Assembly: GCF_014201355.1 (NCBI RefSeq)
Contig: NZ_JACHEG010000004.1
Span: 62,001 to 126,000, forward strand
From: Aliirhizobium wenxiniae
GTDB lineage: Bacteria > Pseudomonadota > Alphaproteobacteria > Rhizobiales > Rhizobiaceae
DNA: 64,000 bases
Reading direction: 5' to 3'
A program made the position numbers and the translations under genes. Numbering within the stretch: position 1 is the first letter of the stretch; every line of letters begins with the position of its first letter. The notes under the pieces were generated by a model that was not told where the DNA came from, made no database searches, and saw nothing but the letters and a program-made list of their open reading frames with translations. This document shows positions 35,820 to 44,806 of this stretch, one piece after another.

Positions 35820-37136
35820 ATGACCGTGCCGCAGCCCGACCTTCATCATGACCCTCTTAAGTCTGCCATGACAGCGATTGAGCGCGATGTCGAGATCGCG
35901 GTTCAGGATTTGTCACGCATGGTTGCGGTCGATACGTCCTTTCCGCCCGGCGAAGGATATGCACCATTCGCCGATCTGATGAGCGAGTTGCTTGAGCCTC
36001 TCGGCTTCGATTTTGAGCGTGTGACTGTCCCGCGCGACCTCTGGTATGTTGCCGGTGGTCCCGCATCCGGCGAACGCATCAATCTGGTCGCCGCGCGTGA
36101 AAGTGGAAAACCCGTCTGTGGTCTTTATTATCATGTCGATACGGTTCCGGTTGCTCCCGGCTGGACGCGCGACCCGCTCTCAATGACGATCGAGGGCGAC
36201 AATCTCTATGGTTTGGGCGCTGCCGACATGAAGGGCACGATCGCCGCAACGCTTCTGGCGCTGCGCGCGGCGAAGGAATGCGGCGTGTCTCTTGCATATG
36301 ATCCGATGCTGCTTCTGTGCACCGACGAGGAGGGCGGGCTTTACCCCGGCATCCGCTATCTCGCCGAACAGGGCATGCTGAAGGGCCATATCCTCAATTT
36401 CAACGGCTCGGCCGCGCCGCGTGTCTGGGCCGGCTGTTTCGGTATCTTCAATCTGCAGGTGACCATCACCGGTCATGCGGTGCATGCCGGCGAGGGCAAC
36501 CGCACGGGCGCCGGCGTCAACGCCATCGAAGGCGCATTGCCGGTGCTGAACGCGCTTGCGGCACTCAAGCCGGAAGTAGCCAAAAAATCATCGAAACTCG
36601 CTCCGCCACCACATGCGACCGGACCGCTCAGGCCATCGCTGACGATTGCGGCGGTCAATGGCGGGACCGCAGGCGGGCAGGTGCCGGCCGAAATCAAGAT
36701 CCTCGTTTCGCGCCGTTATGCGCCGGAAGAAAGCTATGAGGCGGCGCGTGCCGAAATCGAGACCGCGATCCATACCTGCCTTGCGGGAACGGATCTCAAG
36801 CTCGCCGTCGATCTCGTCGGCCACCTGATACCGACCGACGATCCGGACGGCCCGCACTGGCCGCGCTGGCAGAAGGCCCTGTCGGAAGGTTTCGGCTACG
36901 ACAAGCAAGATTTTGCTAAATGGGGCGCGGCCTCGTGTTCGGACTTCGGTTACGTGCAGAAGGCGGGTTTCGGCCCGGAAGTGCTGCTCGGCGGCCTCGG
37001 CCGGCCGGAAAGCTGCATCCACAGCCCGGAAGAACACACGACGCGACAGGACATTATCGCGCTCGCCAAAAGCATTCTCGCCTATCTCGCGGCGGATTTT
37101 TCCGCCGATTCGATCCCGGAAACACGCCAATCCTGA
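35820..37136 (+). CDS. M20-family metallohydrolase, ArgE/DapE type
   Basis: 438 residues. The catalytic blocks are 'YYHVDTVP' (first His and Asp), 'GLGAADMKG' (bridging Asp) and 'CTDEEGG' (Glu pair), and the C-terminal 'SCIHSPEEH' gives the last His. The usual 'EP' ligand region reads 'NFNGSAAP', so one ligand is uncertain. Such enzymes deacylate N-acyl amino acids or split dipeptides. The gene is first in the cassette C operon, 32 bases before the binding protein, and its partner M20 gene at 42226 has replaced ligands. Confidence 0.87.
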   Translation: MTVPQPDLHHDPLKSAMTAIERDVEIAVQDLSRMVAVDTSFPPGEGYAPFADLMSELLEPLGFDFERVTVPRDLWYVAGGPASGERINLVAARESGKPVCGLYYHVDTVPVAPGWTRDPLSMTIEGDNLYGLGAADMKGTIAATLLALRAAKECGVSLAYDPMLLLCTDEEGGLYPGIRYLAEQGMLKGHILNFNGSAAPRVWAGCFGIFNLQVTITGHAVHAGEGNRTGAGVNAIEGALPVLNALAALKPEVAKKSSKLAPPPHATGPLRPSLTIAAVNGGTAGGQVPAEIKILVSRRYAPEESYEAARAEIETAIHTCLAGTDLKLAVDLVGHLIPTDDPDGPHWPRWQKALSEGFGYDKQDFAKWGAASCSDFGYVQKAGFGPEVLLGGLGRPESCIHSPEEHTTRQDIIALAKSILAYLAADFSADSIPETRQS

Positions 37137-37168
37137 AAACCGCAGCTAATAACCAAGGGAACTAAAAC

Positions 37169-38716
37169 ATGCTGGAAATGAAACGCCGCTTCTTCCTCGC
37201 TGGCACCGCCGCCATCCTCGCAGCACCTTCGATGAGCTTTGCGCAGGCAGCGCCGACCAAGGGCGGCACGCTGAAGATTTCCGTCGACCAGGCGGCAAGT
37301 GTCATCCATCCGCTGCTTACCCGCGTGAACCCGGAATATCTCGTTACCGAGCTGCTCTATAGCAACCTGACGCGCCTGCGCGTCGACATGTCCGTTGAGC
37401 CGGACCTGGCCGAAAGCTGGAGCGCCAACGATGCGCTGACCGAATGGACCTTCAAGCTGCGCACCGGCGTCACCTTCCATGATGGTTCGGCCTTCACCGC
37501 CAAGGATGTCGTCGCCACCTTCAAGGCAATCCTCGATCCCGCAACGGCTTCGCCCGGCCGCAACAATGTCGGCCCGATCGCCGATATCATCGCCGTCGAC
37601 GATGCAACCGTGCTGTTCAAGCTGTCCGGCGCCTATGCCGACTTGCCTGTCTCGATGGCCTATACGAATGCCCGTATCATCCCGGCCGCCATCGCCACCG
37701 GCGACCTGAAGAGCCTCTCGACCAAGGCCGTCGGCACAGGCCCGTTCAAGCTCACCTCTTACGAGCCGGACCGCCTGATCGTCGTCGAGCGCAACGAAAA
37801 GTATTACGACCCGGCACGCCCTTACCTCGACCGCGTCGAAGTGCATGTCTTCCCGGACACGTCGGCTGAAAGCTCTGCACTGCTGTCCGGCGATATCGAC
37901 GTCATCTCCACGATCCAGCCGCCGGAATTCATGCGCGTCGACGGCAATGACGGCATTACCACGCTGCGCACGCCGTCGGGCCAGTTCTGCAACATCAATT
38001 TCGGTTGCGACACCGCCCCGTTCAACGATCCCCGCGTTCGCAAGGCAATCGCGCTCACGGTCGATCGTGAAGCCATGGTCGGTTTCGTCACAGAAGGTTT
38101 CGGCACGATCGGCAACGACACGCCGCTCAACCCGTCCTACCAGTTCTTCAGCCAGGTGAAGCAGCGCGAGGCCAATATCGAAGAAGCCAAGAAGCTTCTC
38201 GCCGAAGCAGGTTTCCCGAACGGCCTCGAAGCAACTCTGATCGCTTCCGACCGCCCGGCCGTACGCACCCAGCTTGCCGTCGCACTGCGCGAAATGGCCA
38301 AGGAAGCGGGCATCACCATCAACGTCCAGACCATGCCGCATGCGACCTATCTGGAACAGGTATGGAAAAAGGGTTCGTTCTACGTCGGCTTCTACAACAT
38401 GCAGCCGACCCCTGACGGCATCTTCAAGCTGCTCTACACGTCCGATGCAGCCTGGAACGAGACGCGCTGGAACAACAAGGCATTCGATGCTCTGGTTGCC
38501 GAAGCCCGCGGCACGACCGACGAAGCAAAGCGCACCGAGCTTTACACCAAGGCACAGGAAATCATGAACGAGGAAGTTCCCTCGATCATCCCGTCCTTCT
38601 TCGACGTTCTGGCCGCCAAGCGCAGCTGGGTCGAAGGTTTCGAAGCGCATCCGCGCGCCTCGGTCTTCCGTCTCGACTACGCTTCGCTGACCGACAAGGC
38701 ACCGAAGCGCGGCTGA
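37169..38716 (+). CDS. Cassette C: ABC importer substrate-binding protein, family 5, Tat-like signal
   Basis: 515 residues; AAGGGAAC precedes the ATG by about 8 bases. The signal 'MKRRFFLAGTAAILAAPS...AQA' holds an RRxFL twin-arginine-like motif. The mature protein has 'GTLKISVDQA', 'LLYSNLTRL', 'GVTFHDGSAFTAKDVVATF', 'GTGPFKLTSY' and 'FNDPRVRKAIALTVDR'. It is the cassette A paralogue, judging from many shared blocks. It feeds the permeases 67 bases downstream, past a strong hairpin. Ligand unknown; the M20 and M24 neighbours suggest an N-acyl or amide-type solute. Confidence 0.9.
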   Translation: MLEMKRRFFLAGTAAILAAPSMSFAQAAPTKGGTLKISVDQAASVIHPLLTRVNPEYLVTELLYSNLTRLRVDMSVEPDLAESWSANDALTEWTFKLRTGVTFHDGSAFTAKDVVATFKAILDPATASPGRNNVGPIADIIAVDDATVLFKLSGAYADLPVSMAYTNARIIPAAIATGDLKSLSTKAVGTGPFKLTSYEPDRLIVVERNEKYYDPARPYLDRVEVHVFPDTSAESSALLSGDIDVISTIQPPEFMRVDGNDGITTLRTPSGQFCNINFGCDTAPFNDPRVRKAIALTVDREAMVGFVTEGFGTIGNDTPLNPSYQFFSQVKQREANIEEAKKLLAEAGFPNGLEATLIASDRPAVRTQLAVALREMAKEAGITINVQTMPHATYLEQVWKKGSFYVGFYNMQPTPDGIFKLLYTSDAAWNETRWNNKAFDALVAEARGTTDEAKRTELYTKAQEIMNEEVPSIIPSFFDVLAAKRSWVEGFEAHPRASVFRLDYASLTDKAPKRG

Positions 38717-38736
38717 TCCATCCGACCGCCAATATC

Positions 38737-38760
38737 GCCGGACGCCTCGGTGCGTCCGGC
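38737..38760 (+). other. Intercistronic stem-loop after the cassette C binding-protein gene
   Basis: GCCGGACGC (38737-38745) pairs perfectly with GCGTCCGGC (38752-38760) over a 6-base loop, just before the DppB-type gene. CCTCTTGACC follows, not a U-tract. Confidence 0.65.
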
Positions 38761-38783
38761 CCTCTTGACCAAGGAACACGCCC

Positions 38784-39731
38784 CTGTCTCCGAACTACAT
38801 AGCCAAGCGGCTGGTGATGATCGTCTACACGCTCCTTGTCGTGTCACTCATCGTCTTCGCCATTACCCAGATCCTGCCAGCCGACGCTGCCGTTATGATG
38901 CTGGGCGAAAACGCCACCCCGGAAGCGCTCGACGCTTTGCGCCAGACCATGGGCCTCGATGCGCCGATCTGGCAGCAATATGCGACCTGGCTCTGGCATG
39001 TCGTGCAGGGTGATCTCGGCACCTCGTTGCGCACCGGCCAGCCGGTCGGGCCAGCCATGTTCGAAGCGCTCGGGCGCTCGCTGCTTCTGGCGTTCCTGTC
39101 GATCGGCCTGATGCTGATCCTTGCCATTCCGCTCGGCATCATCGCTGCGATCAGACGCGGCAAGATCGCCGATATGGTGGTGAGCCTGATCTCCTATGCC
39201 GGCGTCGCACTGCCCGAATTCGTCACGGCGACGATCGCCGTCCTTCTCTTCGCCGACTGGATGAAGTGGCTGCCGCCGACAGGCTATGTGCCGCTGACAG
39301 ACAATTTCCTCGATGGCATTTCGCATCTCGTCCTGCCGGTCTGCGTCATCTCGATCATCCTGATCGCCCACGTTTCCCGCATGGTGCGCTCCGAACTCGT
39401 CGACGTGCTGCATACGGATTATATTCGCGCGGCAAGGCTGAAAGGCATGTCCCGCGGGCATGTGCTTCGCCGTCACGCGCTGCGCAACGCGCTTTTGCCG
39501 ACCATCACCATCGTCGCGCTCGATGTCGGTTATCTTCTCGGTGGTGTCATCGTGGTGGAAGAGATCTTCGCCATTCCCGGCATTGGCCGTCAGCTGATCG
39601 TCGCCATCCAGGCGCGCGACCTGCCTGCCATCCAGGCCGGCGTTCTGATCATGGCCGCCACCTATTCGATCGTCAATTTCATCGCCGACATCCTCTATGC
39701 CTGGCTCGACAAGAGGATCCAGTATGACTGA
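38784..39731 (+). CDS. Cassette C: ABC importer permease, DppB type, probable CTG start
   Basis: 315 residues if read from CTG 38784, 305 from ATG 38814. The extra residues 'SPNYIAKRLV' line up exactly with the start of the cassette A paralogue ('SWGYFIRRLL'), and AAGGAA (38771-38776) is seven bases before the CTG. No ATG, GTG or TTG exists near that site in frame. The remaining blocks are standard: 'MGLDAPIWQQYATWLWHVVQGDLGTSL', the EAA loop 'YIRAARLKGMSRGHVLRRHALRNALLPTI' and the terminal 'WLDKRIQYD'. Its stop overlaps the DppC start by eight bases. Confidence 0.88.
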   Translation: MSPNYIAKRLVMIVYTLLVVSLIVFAITQILPADAAVMMLGENATPEALDALRQTMGLDAPIWQQYATWLWHVVQGDLGTSLRTGQPVGPAMFEALGRSLLLAFLSIGLMLILAIPLGIIAAIRRGKIADMVVSLISYAGVALPEFVTATIAVLLFADWMKWLPPTGYVPLTDNFLDGISHLVLPVCVISIILIAHVSRMVRSELVDVLHTDYIRAARLKGMSRGHVLRRHALRNALLPTITIVALDVGYLLGGVIVVEEIFAIPGIGRQLIVAIQARDLPAIQAGVLIMAATYSIVNFIADILYAWLDKRIQYD

Positions 39732-40548
39732 GTTCATGAAACGTCTTCTGAAGACACCGCAGGGTGCAATCGGCACCTTCCTCGTGGTGCTGGTTCTGGC
39801 AATCGTCGTATTCGGCCCGATGGTAGCCCCTTACGATCCGGAAAAGCTGTCGCCGCTTGCCCGCTACAAGGGACCGAGCATGATGTACTGGCTCGGCACC
39901 GACCAATATGGCCGTGACATCTTCAGCCGCCTTCTGATCGGCGCCCGCGCCACCGTCGTCATGGCGGTTCTCGCCACCATCGCCGGCACGCTGATCGGCG
40001 CCCTGATCGGCACCGCTTCCGCCTTCCTCGGCGGCCGCGCCGACGAGCTGATCATGCGCACCATCGATGCCGTCATGTCGATCCCGAGCCTGCTTTTCGC
40101 GCTTCTCGTGGTCAATCTTCTCGGCTCCAGCACGGTCAATGCGCTGGTGGCCGTCGCCATCGCATTTGCCCCCGGCATGGCCCGCATTACCCGAAGCGTG
40201 GCGCTGTCGGTGCGCAAGCAGGACTATGTGAATGCGGCAATCGCCCGTGGCGAAAGCTCCGCCTACATCATCCGCCGCGAAATGCTGCCGAACGTGATCG
40301 CGCCGATCATCGTCGAGATGACCATCCGCGTCTCGTTTGCCGTGATGCTGTTTGCGACACTCTCCTTCCTCGGTCTCGGCGCACAGCCGCCGGCTGCCGA
40401 ATGGGGCCTGATGGTCTCGGAAGCCCGCCGTTACATGCATCTTTCCGCCGGCATCCTGATCTGGCCAAGCGTGGCAATCGCCATCGTCGCCGTCGGCTTC
40501 AACCTTCTGGGCGACGGTCTCCGCGATGCCCTCAATCCGCGGACCTGA
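39724..40548 (+). CDS. Cassette C: ABC importer permease, DppC type
   Basis: 274 residues from ATG 39724 ('MTEFMKRLLKTP'), overlapping the DppB stop. Blocks: 'YWLGTDQYGRDIFSRLLIGAR', 'TIDAVMSIPSLLFALLVVNLL', the EAA loop 'YVNAAIARGESSAYIIRREMLPNVIAPIIV' and 'VGFNLLGDGLRDALNPRT'. Very similar to the cassette A DppC, including the 'ARGES' loop. Ten bases separate it from the ATPase gene. Confidence 0.93.
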   Translation: MTEFMKRLLKTPQGAIGTFLVVLVLAIVVFGPMVAPYDPEKLSPLARYKGPSMMYWLGTDQYGRDIFSRLLIGARATVVMAVLATIAGTLIGALIGTASAFLGGRADELIMRTIDAVMSIPSLLFALLVVNLLGSSTVNALVAVAIAFAPGMARITRSVALSVRKQDYVNAAIARGESSAYIIRREMLPNVIAPIIVEMTIRVSFAVMLFATLSFLGLGAQPPAAEWGLMVSEARRYMHLSAGILIWPSVAIAIVAVGFNLLGDGLRDALNPRT

Positions 40549-40558
40549 GGTGACACCC

Positions 40559-42190
40559 ATGACCAACACCGAAAACACGCCGGTTCTCGCGATCGAGAAC
40601 TATTCGCTGGATTACGGGACTGCCAACGGTCCGTATCATGCGTTGAAAAACATCGACCTCGCCATCAGTCGCGGCGAGATCCTCGGCCTCGTCGGCGAAA
40701 GCGGCTCGGGCAAGACATCGCTTGCATGGTCGATCATGCGCTATCTGCCGAAGAATGCCCGCGAACCGGGCGGGCGCATTCTGCTCGGCGGCGACAATCT
40801 TCTCGACAAGTCCGAGCGACAGATGGAGGCTATTCGCGGCCGGCGCATCAGCATGGTGTTCCAGGATCCGAGCACCTCGCTCAATCCGACGCTTTCGCTC
40901 GGCACACAGCTGGCAGAAGTCCTGATGCGCCATCGCGGTCTGAGCCGTCAGCAGGCATGGAAGGAGGGTGAGGAGCGGCTGGCCCATGTGGGCCTCAAGA
41001 CGCCCGCGCAGATGATGAACCGCATGCCGCATGAAGTCTCCGGCGGCGAAAAGCAGCGCGTCGTCATCGCGTCGGCTTTTGCCTGCAACCCGGAATGCAT
41101 CATCTTCGACGAACCGACCACGGCACTCGATGTGATCACCTCGCGCCAGATCCTCGACCTGTTCGTCGAGCTGCAGGCCGAGACGGGTGTCGCCTCGCTC
41201 TATATCTCCCATGACCTTGCGCTGGTGGCCCGTACTGCAAGCCGCGTCGCCGTCATCAAGCGCGGCGATATCGTCGAACAGGGCGCCGTCCGCGATATCT
41301 TCACCAATCCGCAGCAGGACTACACCCGCGAGCTGATCGACGCCGTTCCCGACCCGGCTCATCGTCTGGTGAAGGAAGATGTGGTCGTGGCCGAAAAGCC
41401 GCTGGTGAAGGTCGAGAATGTCAGCGTGCATTTCGGCCGCAAATCGTTTCTCGCGGCACTGACAGGCAAGAAGACCGACCGTGTGACCGGCAACAATGCG
41501 ATTAGCCTCAGCGTCAATCCGGGCGAAATCCTCGGCATTGTCGGCGAGAGCGGTTCCGGCAAGTCGACGCTTGCCAAGGCCATGACCGGCCTCAACCGGT
41601 TCGAGGGCAAGATCTGGTTCGACGGACGCGAGATCAGGCATCTCGGCGATATGGACAATGCCTATCGCAAGGATGTGCAGATCATCTTCCAGCACCCGGA
41701 TGCATCGCTCAATCCGCGCCAGAAAATCTTTGAAATTCTGTCGCGGCCGCTGAAACTTTTCGGTGACGGCAGCAATCTCGAAAAACAGGTCGGCGACATG
41801 CTGGAACAGGTGCGCCTGCCGCGCACCCATGCCAACCGTTATCCGCATCAGCTTTCCGGCGGCGAGAAACAGCGTGTGGCGATTGCGCGGGCCTTCGCAT
41901 CGAAACCGAAACTGGTCATCTGCGACGAGATCACTTCGGCGCTCGATGTTTCGGTTCAGGCTTCCGTCGTGGAGTTGCTGCTGGAACTGCAGAAGGCGAG
42001 CGGCACGGCCTATCTCTTCATCACCCACGATCTCAACCTGATCCGCCAGATCGCCCATCGGATCGCCGTCATGTATCGCGGCGACCTGATCGAGGTGGTG
42101 AAGGCGGACGAGATCGATAGTCCCGAGCGGGCCGACTATACCCGCCGGCTGATCGAAGCGGTGCCACGCGCCGCGGCCCAATTTCAATGA
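40559..42190 (+). CDS. Cassette C: fused double ABC ATPase
   Basis: 543 residues from ATG 40559 ('MTNTENTPVLAIENYSL'), with GAGGTG upstream. The domains carry 'GESGSGKTS'/'SGGEKQR'/'[12 protein letters not shown]' and 'GESGSGKST'/'SGGEKQR'/'LVICDEITSALD'. The first domain follows the cassette A paralogue almost block for block ('TANG...ALKNIDLAI', 'RYLPKNAREPGG'). It drives import of the cassette C solute. Confidence 0.93.
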   Translation: MTNTENTPVLAIENYSLDYGTANGPYHALKNIDLAISRGEILGLVGESGSGKTSLAWSIMRYLPKNAREPGGRILLGGDNLLDKSERQMEAIRGRRISMVFQDPSTSLNPTLSLGTQLAEVLMRHRGLSRQQAWKEGEERLAHVGLKTPAQMMNRMPHEVSGGEKQRVVIASAFACNPECIIFDEPTTALDVITSRQILDLFVELQAETGVASLYISHDLALVARTASRVAVIKRGDIVEQGAVRDIFTNPQQDYTRELIDAVPDPAHRLVKEDVVVAEKPLVKVENVSVHFGRKSFLAALTGKKTDRVTGNNAISLSVNPGEILGIVGESGSGKSTLAKAMTGLNRFEGKIWFDGREIRHLGDMDNAYRKDVQIIFQHPDASLNPRQKIFEILSRPLKLFGDGSNLEKQVGDMLEQVRLPRTHANRYPHQLSGGEKQRVAIARAFASKPKLVICDEITSALDVSVQASVVELLLELQKASGTAYLFITHDLNLIRQIAHRIAVMYRGDLIEVVKADEIDSPERADYTRRLIEAVPRAAAQFQ

Positions 42191-42225
42191 CCAATACCAG
42201 TGATAATGCATCAAGGAGCATGACA

Positions 42226-43446
42226 ATGGACCCGAAGTCCCTGTTGGACCGGATCGACGAAAAGGCCTGCCTCGATTTCCTGTCGAAAATGGTCCAGCAC
42301 AAAAGCCATTCGGAGACCGAAGGCGAGAAGGATCTCGCCCGCTGGATGGCCAAGGAACTGGAAAAGATCGGCGTAGAGGCCGAACTGCAGGCCTTCGATG
42401 ACGGCAACCGCTTTAACACGATCGGCCGACTGAAGGGCACCGGTGGTGGCAAGAGCCTGCTGTTCAACGGCCATCTCGACACCAATCCGGTCACTGAAGG
42501 CTGGACGGTCGATCCCTATGCCGGTCTTGTCGACGACAACTTCATCTACGGCATCGGTGTTTCCAACATGAAGGCAGGCGATGCCGCCTATTTCTGCGCG
42601 GTGAAGACCCTGCTCGATGCCGGCGTCAAGCTGAAGGGCGATGTGGTCCTGACCTTCGTCGTCGGCGAATTGCAGGGTGGCGTCGGTACGCTGGCGGCAA
42701 TCAAGAGCGGCGTGAAGGCCGACTATTTCATCAACAGCGAGCCGAGCGATCTCGTTGCCGTCACCATGCATGCGGCAGCACTCAGCTATGTCATCGAACT
42801 GACCGGCGACACTCGCCACTTGTCGAAGCGCGAGGAATCCGTCGATGCGATCGCAGCCGCCTGCGATATCATTCCGCGCATCAACGCGATGACCTTCAGC
42901 GGCGCCAAGAGCGATGAACATCGCTCGATCAACCGCGGCCATGTCGGCGTCGTTCATGGCGCGCTCGGCCGGGATTTCGCGGAATGGCGTCCGCCACAGG
43001 TAGCCGATTTCGTTCGCCTGCGCGGCTCGTTGCGTTATGCGCCGGGACAGACACAGGAAAGCGTGCTGGCTGACGTCGAAGCTGAACTGCGCCTGCTCGA
43101 AGGCCGCTTCCCCGGGCTTCAGGCCAAGCTGGTTCCGGATATGATCGAAGGCCGTCCGCTGATGCCACCCTTCGAGGTTTCGCCGGACAGCCGCATCGTC
43201 AAGTCGATCAATGCCGCTTACGAGGCCGTGCGCGGCGAAAAGCAGCCGACCGGTGCGATCACCCCGACACGTTTCTACGGCACCGATGCCGGGCATCTCT
43301 ATCATGAGCTTGGCATGGAAGGCATCGTCTGCGGTCCGGGCGGTCGTTACAACACCATGCCCGACGAGCGCGTCGACATCGTCGACTTCCTCGACATGAT
43401 CCGTGTCTACATGCTGACCATCCTCGACATCTGCGAGGTAGCATAA
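42226..43446 (+). CDS. M20-family hydrolase homologue with replaced zinc ligands
   Basis: 406 residues from ATG 42226, with AAGGAG seven bases upstream; a start at 42187 (ATGA with the ATPase stop) lacks an RBS. The M20 frame is clear: 'FNGHLDTNP' (His83, Asp85), 'YGIGVSNMKAG', 'FVVGELQGG', 'INSEPSDL' (Glu172), then 'GPGGRYNTMPDE'. In normal enzymes the bridging Asp, the second Glu of the pair and the final His are ligands. Here they are Asn114, Leu149 and Thr. This would abolish the usual two-zinc site. It may bind one metal, use a different mechanism, or serve as a non-catalytic partner to the M20 gene at 35820. Confidence 0.82.
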   Translation: MDPKSLLDRIDEKACLDFLSKMVQHKSHSETEGEKDLARWMAKELEKIGVEAELQAFDDGNRFNTIGRLKGTGGGKSLLFNGHLDTNPVTEGWTVDPYAGLVDDNFIYGIGVSNMKAGDAAYFCAVKTLLDAGVKLKGDVVLTFVVGELQGGVGTLAAIKSGVKADYFINSEPSDLVAVTMHAAALSYVIELTGDTRHLSKREESVDAIAAACDIIPRINAMTFSGAKSDEHRSINRGHVGVVHGALGRDFAEWRPPQVADFVRLRGSLRYAPGQTQESVLADVEAELRLLEGRFPGLQAKLVPDMIEGRPLMPPFEVSPDSRIVKSINAAYEAVRGEKQPTGAITPTRFYGTDAGHLYHELGMEGIVCGPGGRYNTMPDERVDIVDFLDMIRVYMLTILDICEVA

Positions 43447-43447
43447 G

Positions 43448-44572
43448 ATGTTCTCCCGGGCGGAATATGATCGACGCATCACTCTCGCCCGGGACGCCAT
43501 GGCGGCTTCCGGCGCGGATCTACTGCTCGCCGACAGCGGCGAGTTGCTGGCATGGCTGACGGGTTATACCGTCTCCGAAACCATGTATCGCGCGGCCTTT
43601 TTGCCGCGCGAGGGGGAAGCCTGGTTTACCTTGCGCGCGCTCGACGAAGCGCCATGCCGTGAAAAGAGCTGGATCACCGACGTCGTCGGTTTTGCCGATA
43701 CAGAGGAAGCGCAGGCGGCAGTCGCCGCAAGCATTCGCGACCATGGCTTCGGCACGGCGCGGATCGGCCTTGACACCAGTTCCTACAGCATGAGTGCTGC
43801 CACCTTCATGCGGTTGCAGGCGCTTCTGCCGGAGGTGACATTCGTGCCGATGCCGGGCCTGAGCGACAGCCTGCGCTGGGTGAAATCCGAGGCAGAGATT
43901 GCCGTTCTTGCACAGGCATCCGAAATTGCCGACAAGGCGATGGCGGAGATCGCAAGACAGGCAAAGCCCGGCATGACGACGCGCGATGCGGCCGCCATTG
44001 CATCGGGCGTGTTTCTGCGCGAGGGCGCCGATACCGGTGAGGTCGGTCCGGTGGTCAAGGCTTCCGGCAGCCATGAGTTTCTCCATGGCGTGTTCAAGAC
44101 CGAGGCGATCGAGGAGGGCGACGTGTTGCATGTCGAGCTCATTCCGCGCGTCGGCAATTACGGCGCGCGGATGATGCGGCCGATCGTGGTCGGAAAGCCA
44201 TCGGATGCGCTTGCGGCGGCAGCCGAGAAGCTGGTCGAATTGCAGAACCAGCAGATTGCAGCGATGAAACCCGGTGCGATCGCCAGCGATGTCGATGCGA
44301 TCATGCGGCAGGGTGCGCTCGATGCCGGCCTGCGGCCGGTCTACGACAATGTCACCGCCTATACGCTCGGCCTTTACACCCGCACGCCGCGCACCAGCGA
44401 TTTTTCCGGCACCTTCCTGCCGACATCCGACTGGCCGCTGGAGGAGGGCATGGTCTTCCATCTCTATGCCACGGCGCAAGGCCTAGGTTTCAGTGAAACC
44501 GTGGTGGTCGGCAAGCAGGGCGGTATTCGCCTGACGAAGTCGCCGCGCGTCATCATGCGCGCAACAGCCTGA
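43448..44572 (+). CDS. M24-like hydrolase, third copy, DoeA/creatinase-type
   Basis: 374 residues, starting one base after the M20 stop. The N-terminal domain has 'LLAWLTGYTVSE' and the C-terminal fold has 'ASGSHEFLHGVF', 'GDVLHVELIPRVGNYGARMMRP', 'PLEEGMVFHLYA' and 'GFSETVVVGKQGGIRLT'. The two canonical Asp ligands read Glu ('VEL') and an Ala-Arg-Met stretch. Unlike the copies at 2547 and 8801, a His is kept in 'FLHG' and a Glu in 'FSETV', the arrangement of ectoine hydrolase-like proteins. Last gene of the cassette C operon, followed by a terminator. Confidence 0.82.
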   Translation: MFSRAEYDRRITLARDAMAASGADLLLADSGELLAWLTGYTVSETMYRAAFLPREGEAWFTLRALDEAPCREKSWITDVVGFADTEEAQAAVAASIRDHGFGTARIGLDTSSYSMSAATFMRLQALLPEVTFVPMPGLSDSLRWVKSEAEIAVLAQASEIADKAMAEIARQAKPGMTTRDAAAIASGVFLREGADTGEVGPVVKASGSHEFLHGVFKTEAIEEGDVLHVELIPRVGNYGARMMRPIVVGKPSDALAAAAEKLVELQNQQIAAMKPGAIASDVDAIMRQGALDAGLRPVYDNVTAYTLGLYTRTPRTSDFSGTFLPTSDWPLEEGMVFHLYATAQGLGFSETVVVGKQGGIRLTKSPRVIMRATA

Positions 44573-44611
44573 AACAGCGCCTCCGGCACCAGTTCCAATA
44601 TCCGCAACCTT

Positions 44612-44643
44612 CGCCGGCGCCTCACTCGAGATGCCGGCGTTTT
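44612..44643 (+). terminator. Rho-independent terminator of the cassette C operon
   Basis: CGCCGGC (44612-44618) pairs with GCCGGCG (44633-44639), followed by TTTT (44640-44643), 40 bases after the M24 stop. Confidence 0.75.
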
Positions 44644-44739
44644 GCTGTGCAAATGTAGCGGCAAGCTGAAGAATGGCCGGACCGAATAATCCTCCCTGCT
44701 TACATTTTGAGCGATGACGGCCAAAGCCTAAAAAATGGC

Positions 44740-44796
44740 TTGACGGGTGTGAGAAAAATCCTCCAAGATGAACCAATAGAGAATTGGTTCGACCAA
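44740..44796 (+). promoter_or_regulatory. Promoter and FadR/FCD-type operator of the cassette D operon
   Basis: TTGACG (44740-44745) and CAAGAT (44764-44769), 18 bases apart, form a plausible promoter. Next come GAACCAAT-agaga-ATTGGTTC (44770-44790), a perfect 8-bp inverted repeat, and TTGGT-tcg-ACCAA (44784-44796), which fits the FadR/FCD consensus of GT-nnn-AC with flanking T and A. The dyads lie over the expected transcript start and 11 bases before the GntR start codon, so the regulator at 44807 probably represses itself and the operon. Confidence 0.6.
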
Positions 44797-44806
44797 ATGG
44801 TGCGAT

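Noticed and set aside
37082..38779. 565-codon - strand ORF opposite the cassette C binding protein
   Set aside because: Shadow of a well-supported family 5 binding protein.
40532..42226. 564-codon - strand ORF opposite the cassette C ATPase
   Set aside because: Antisense composition shadow; the + strand has both complete ATPase domains.
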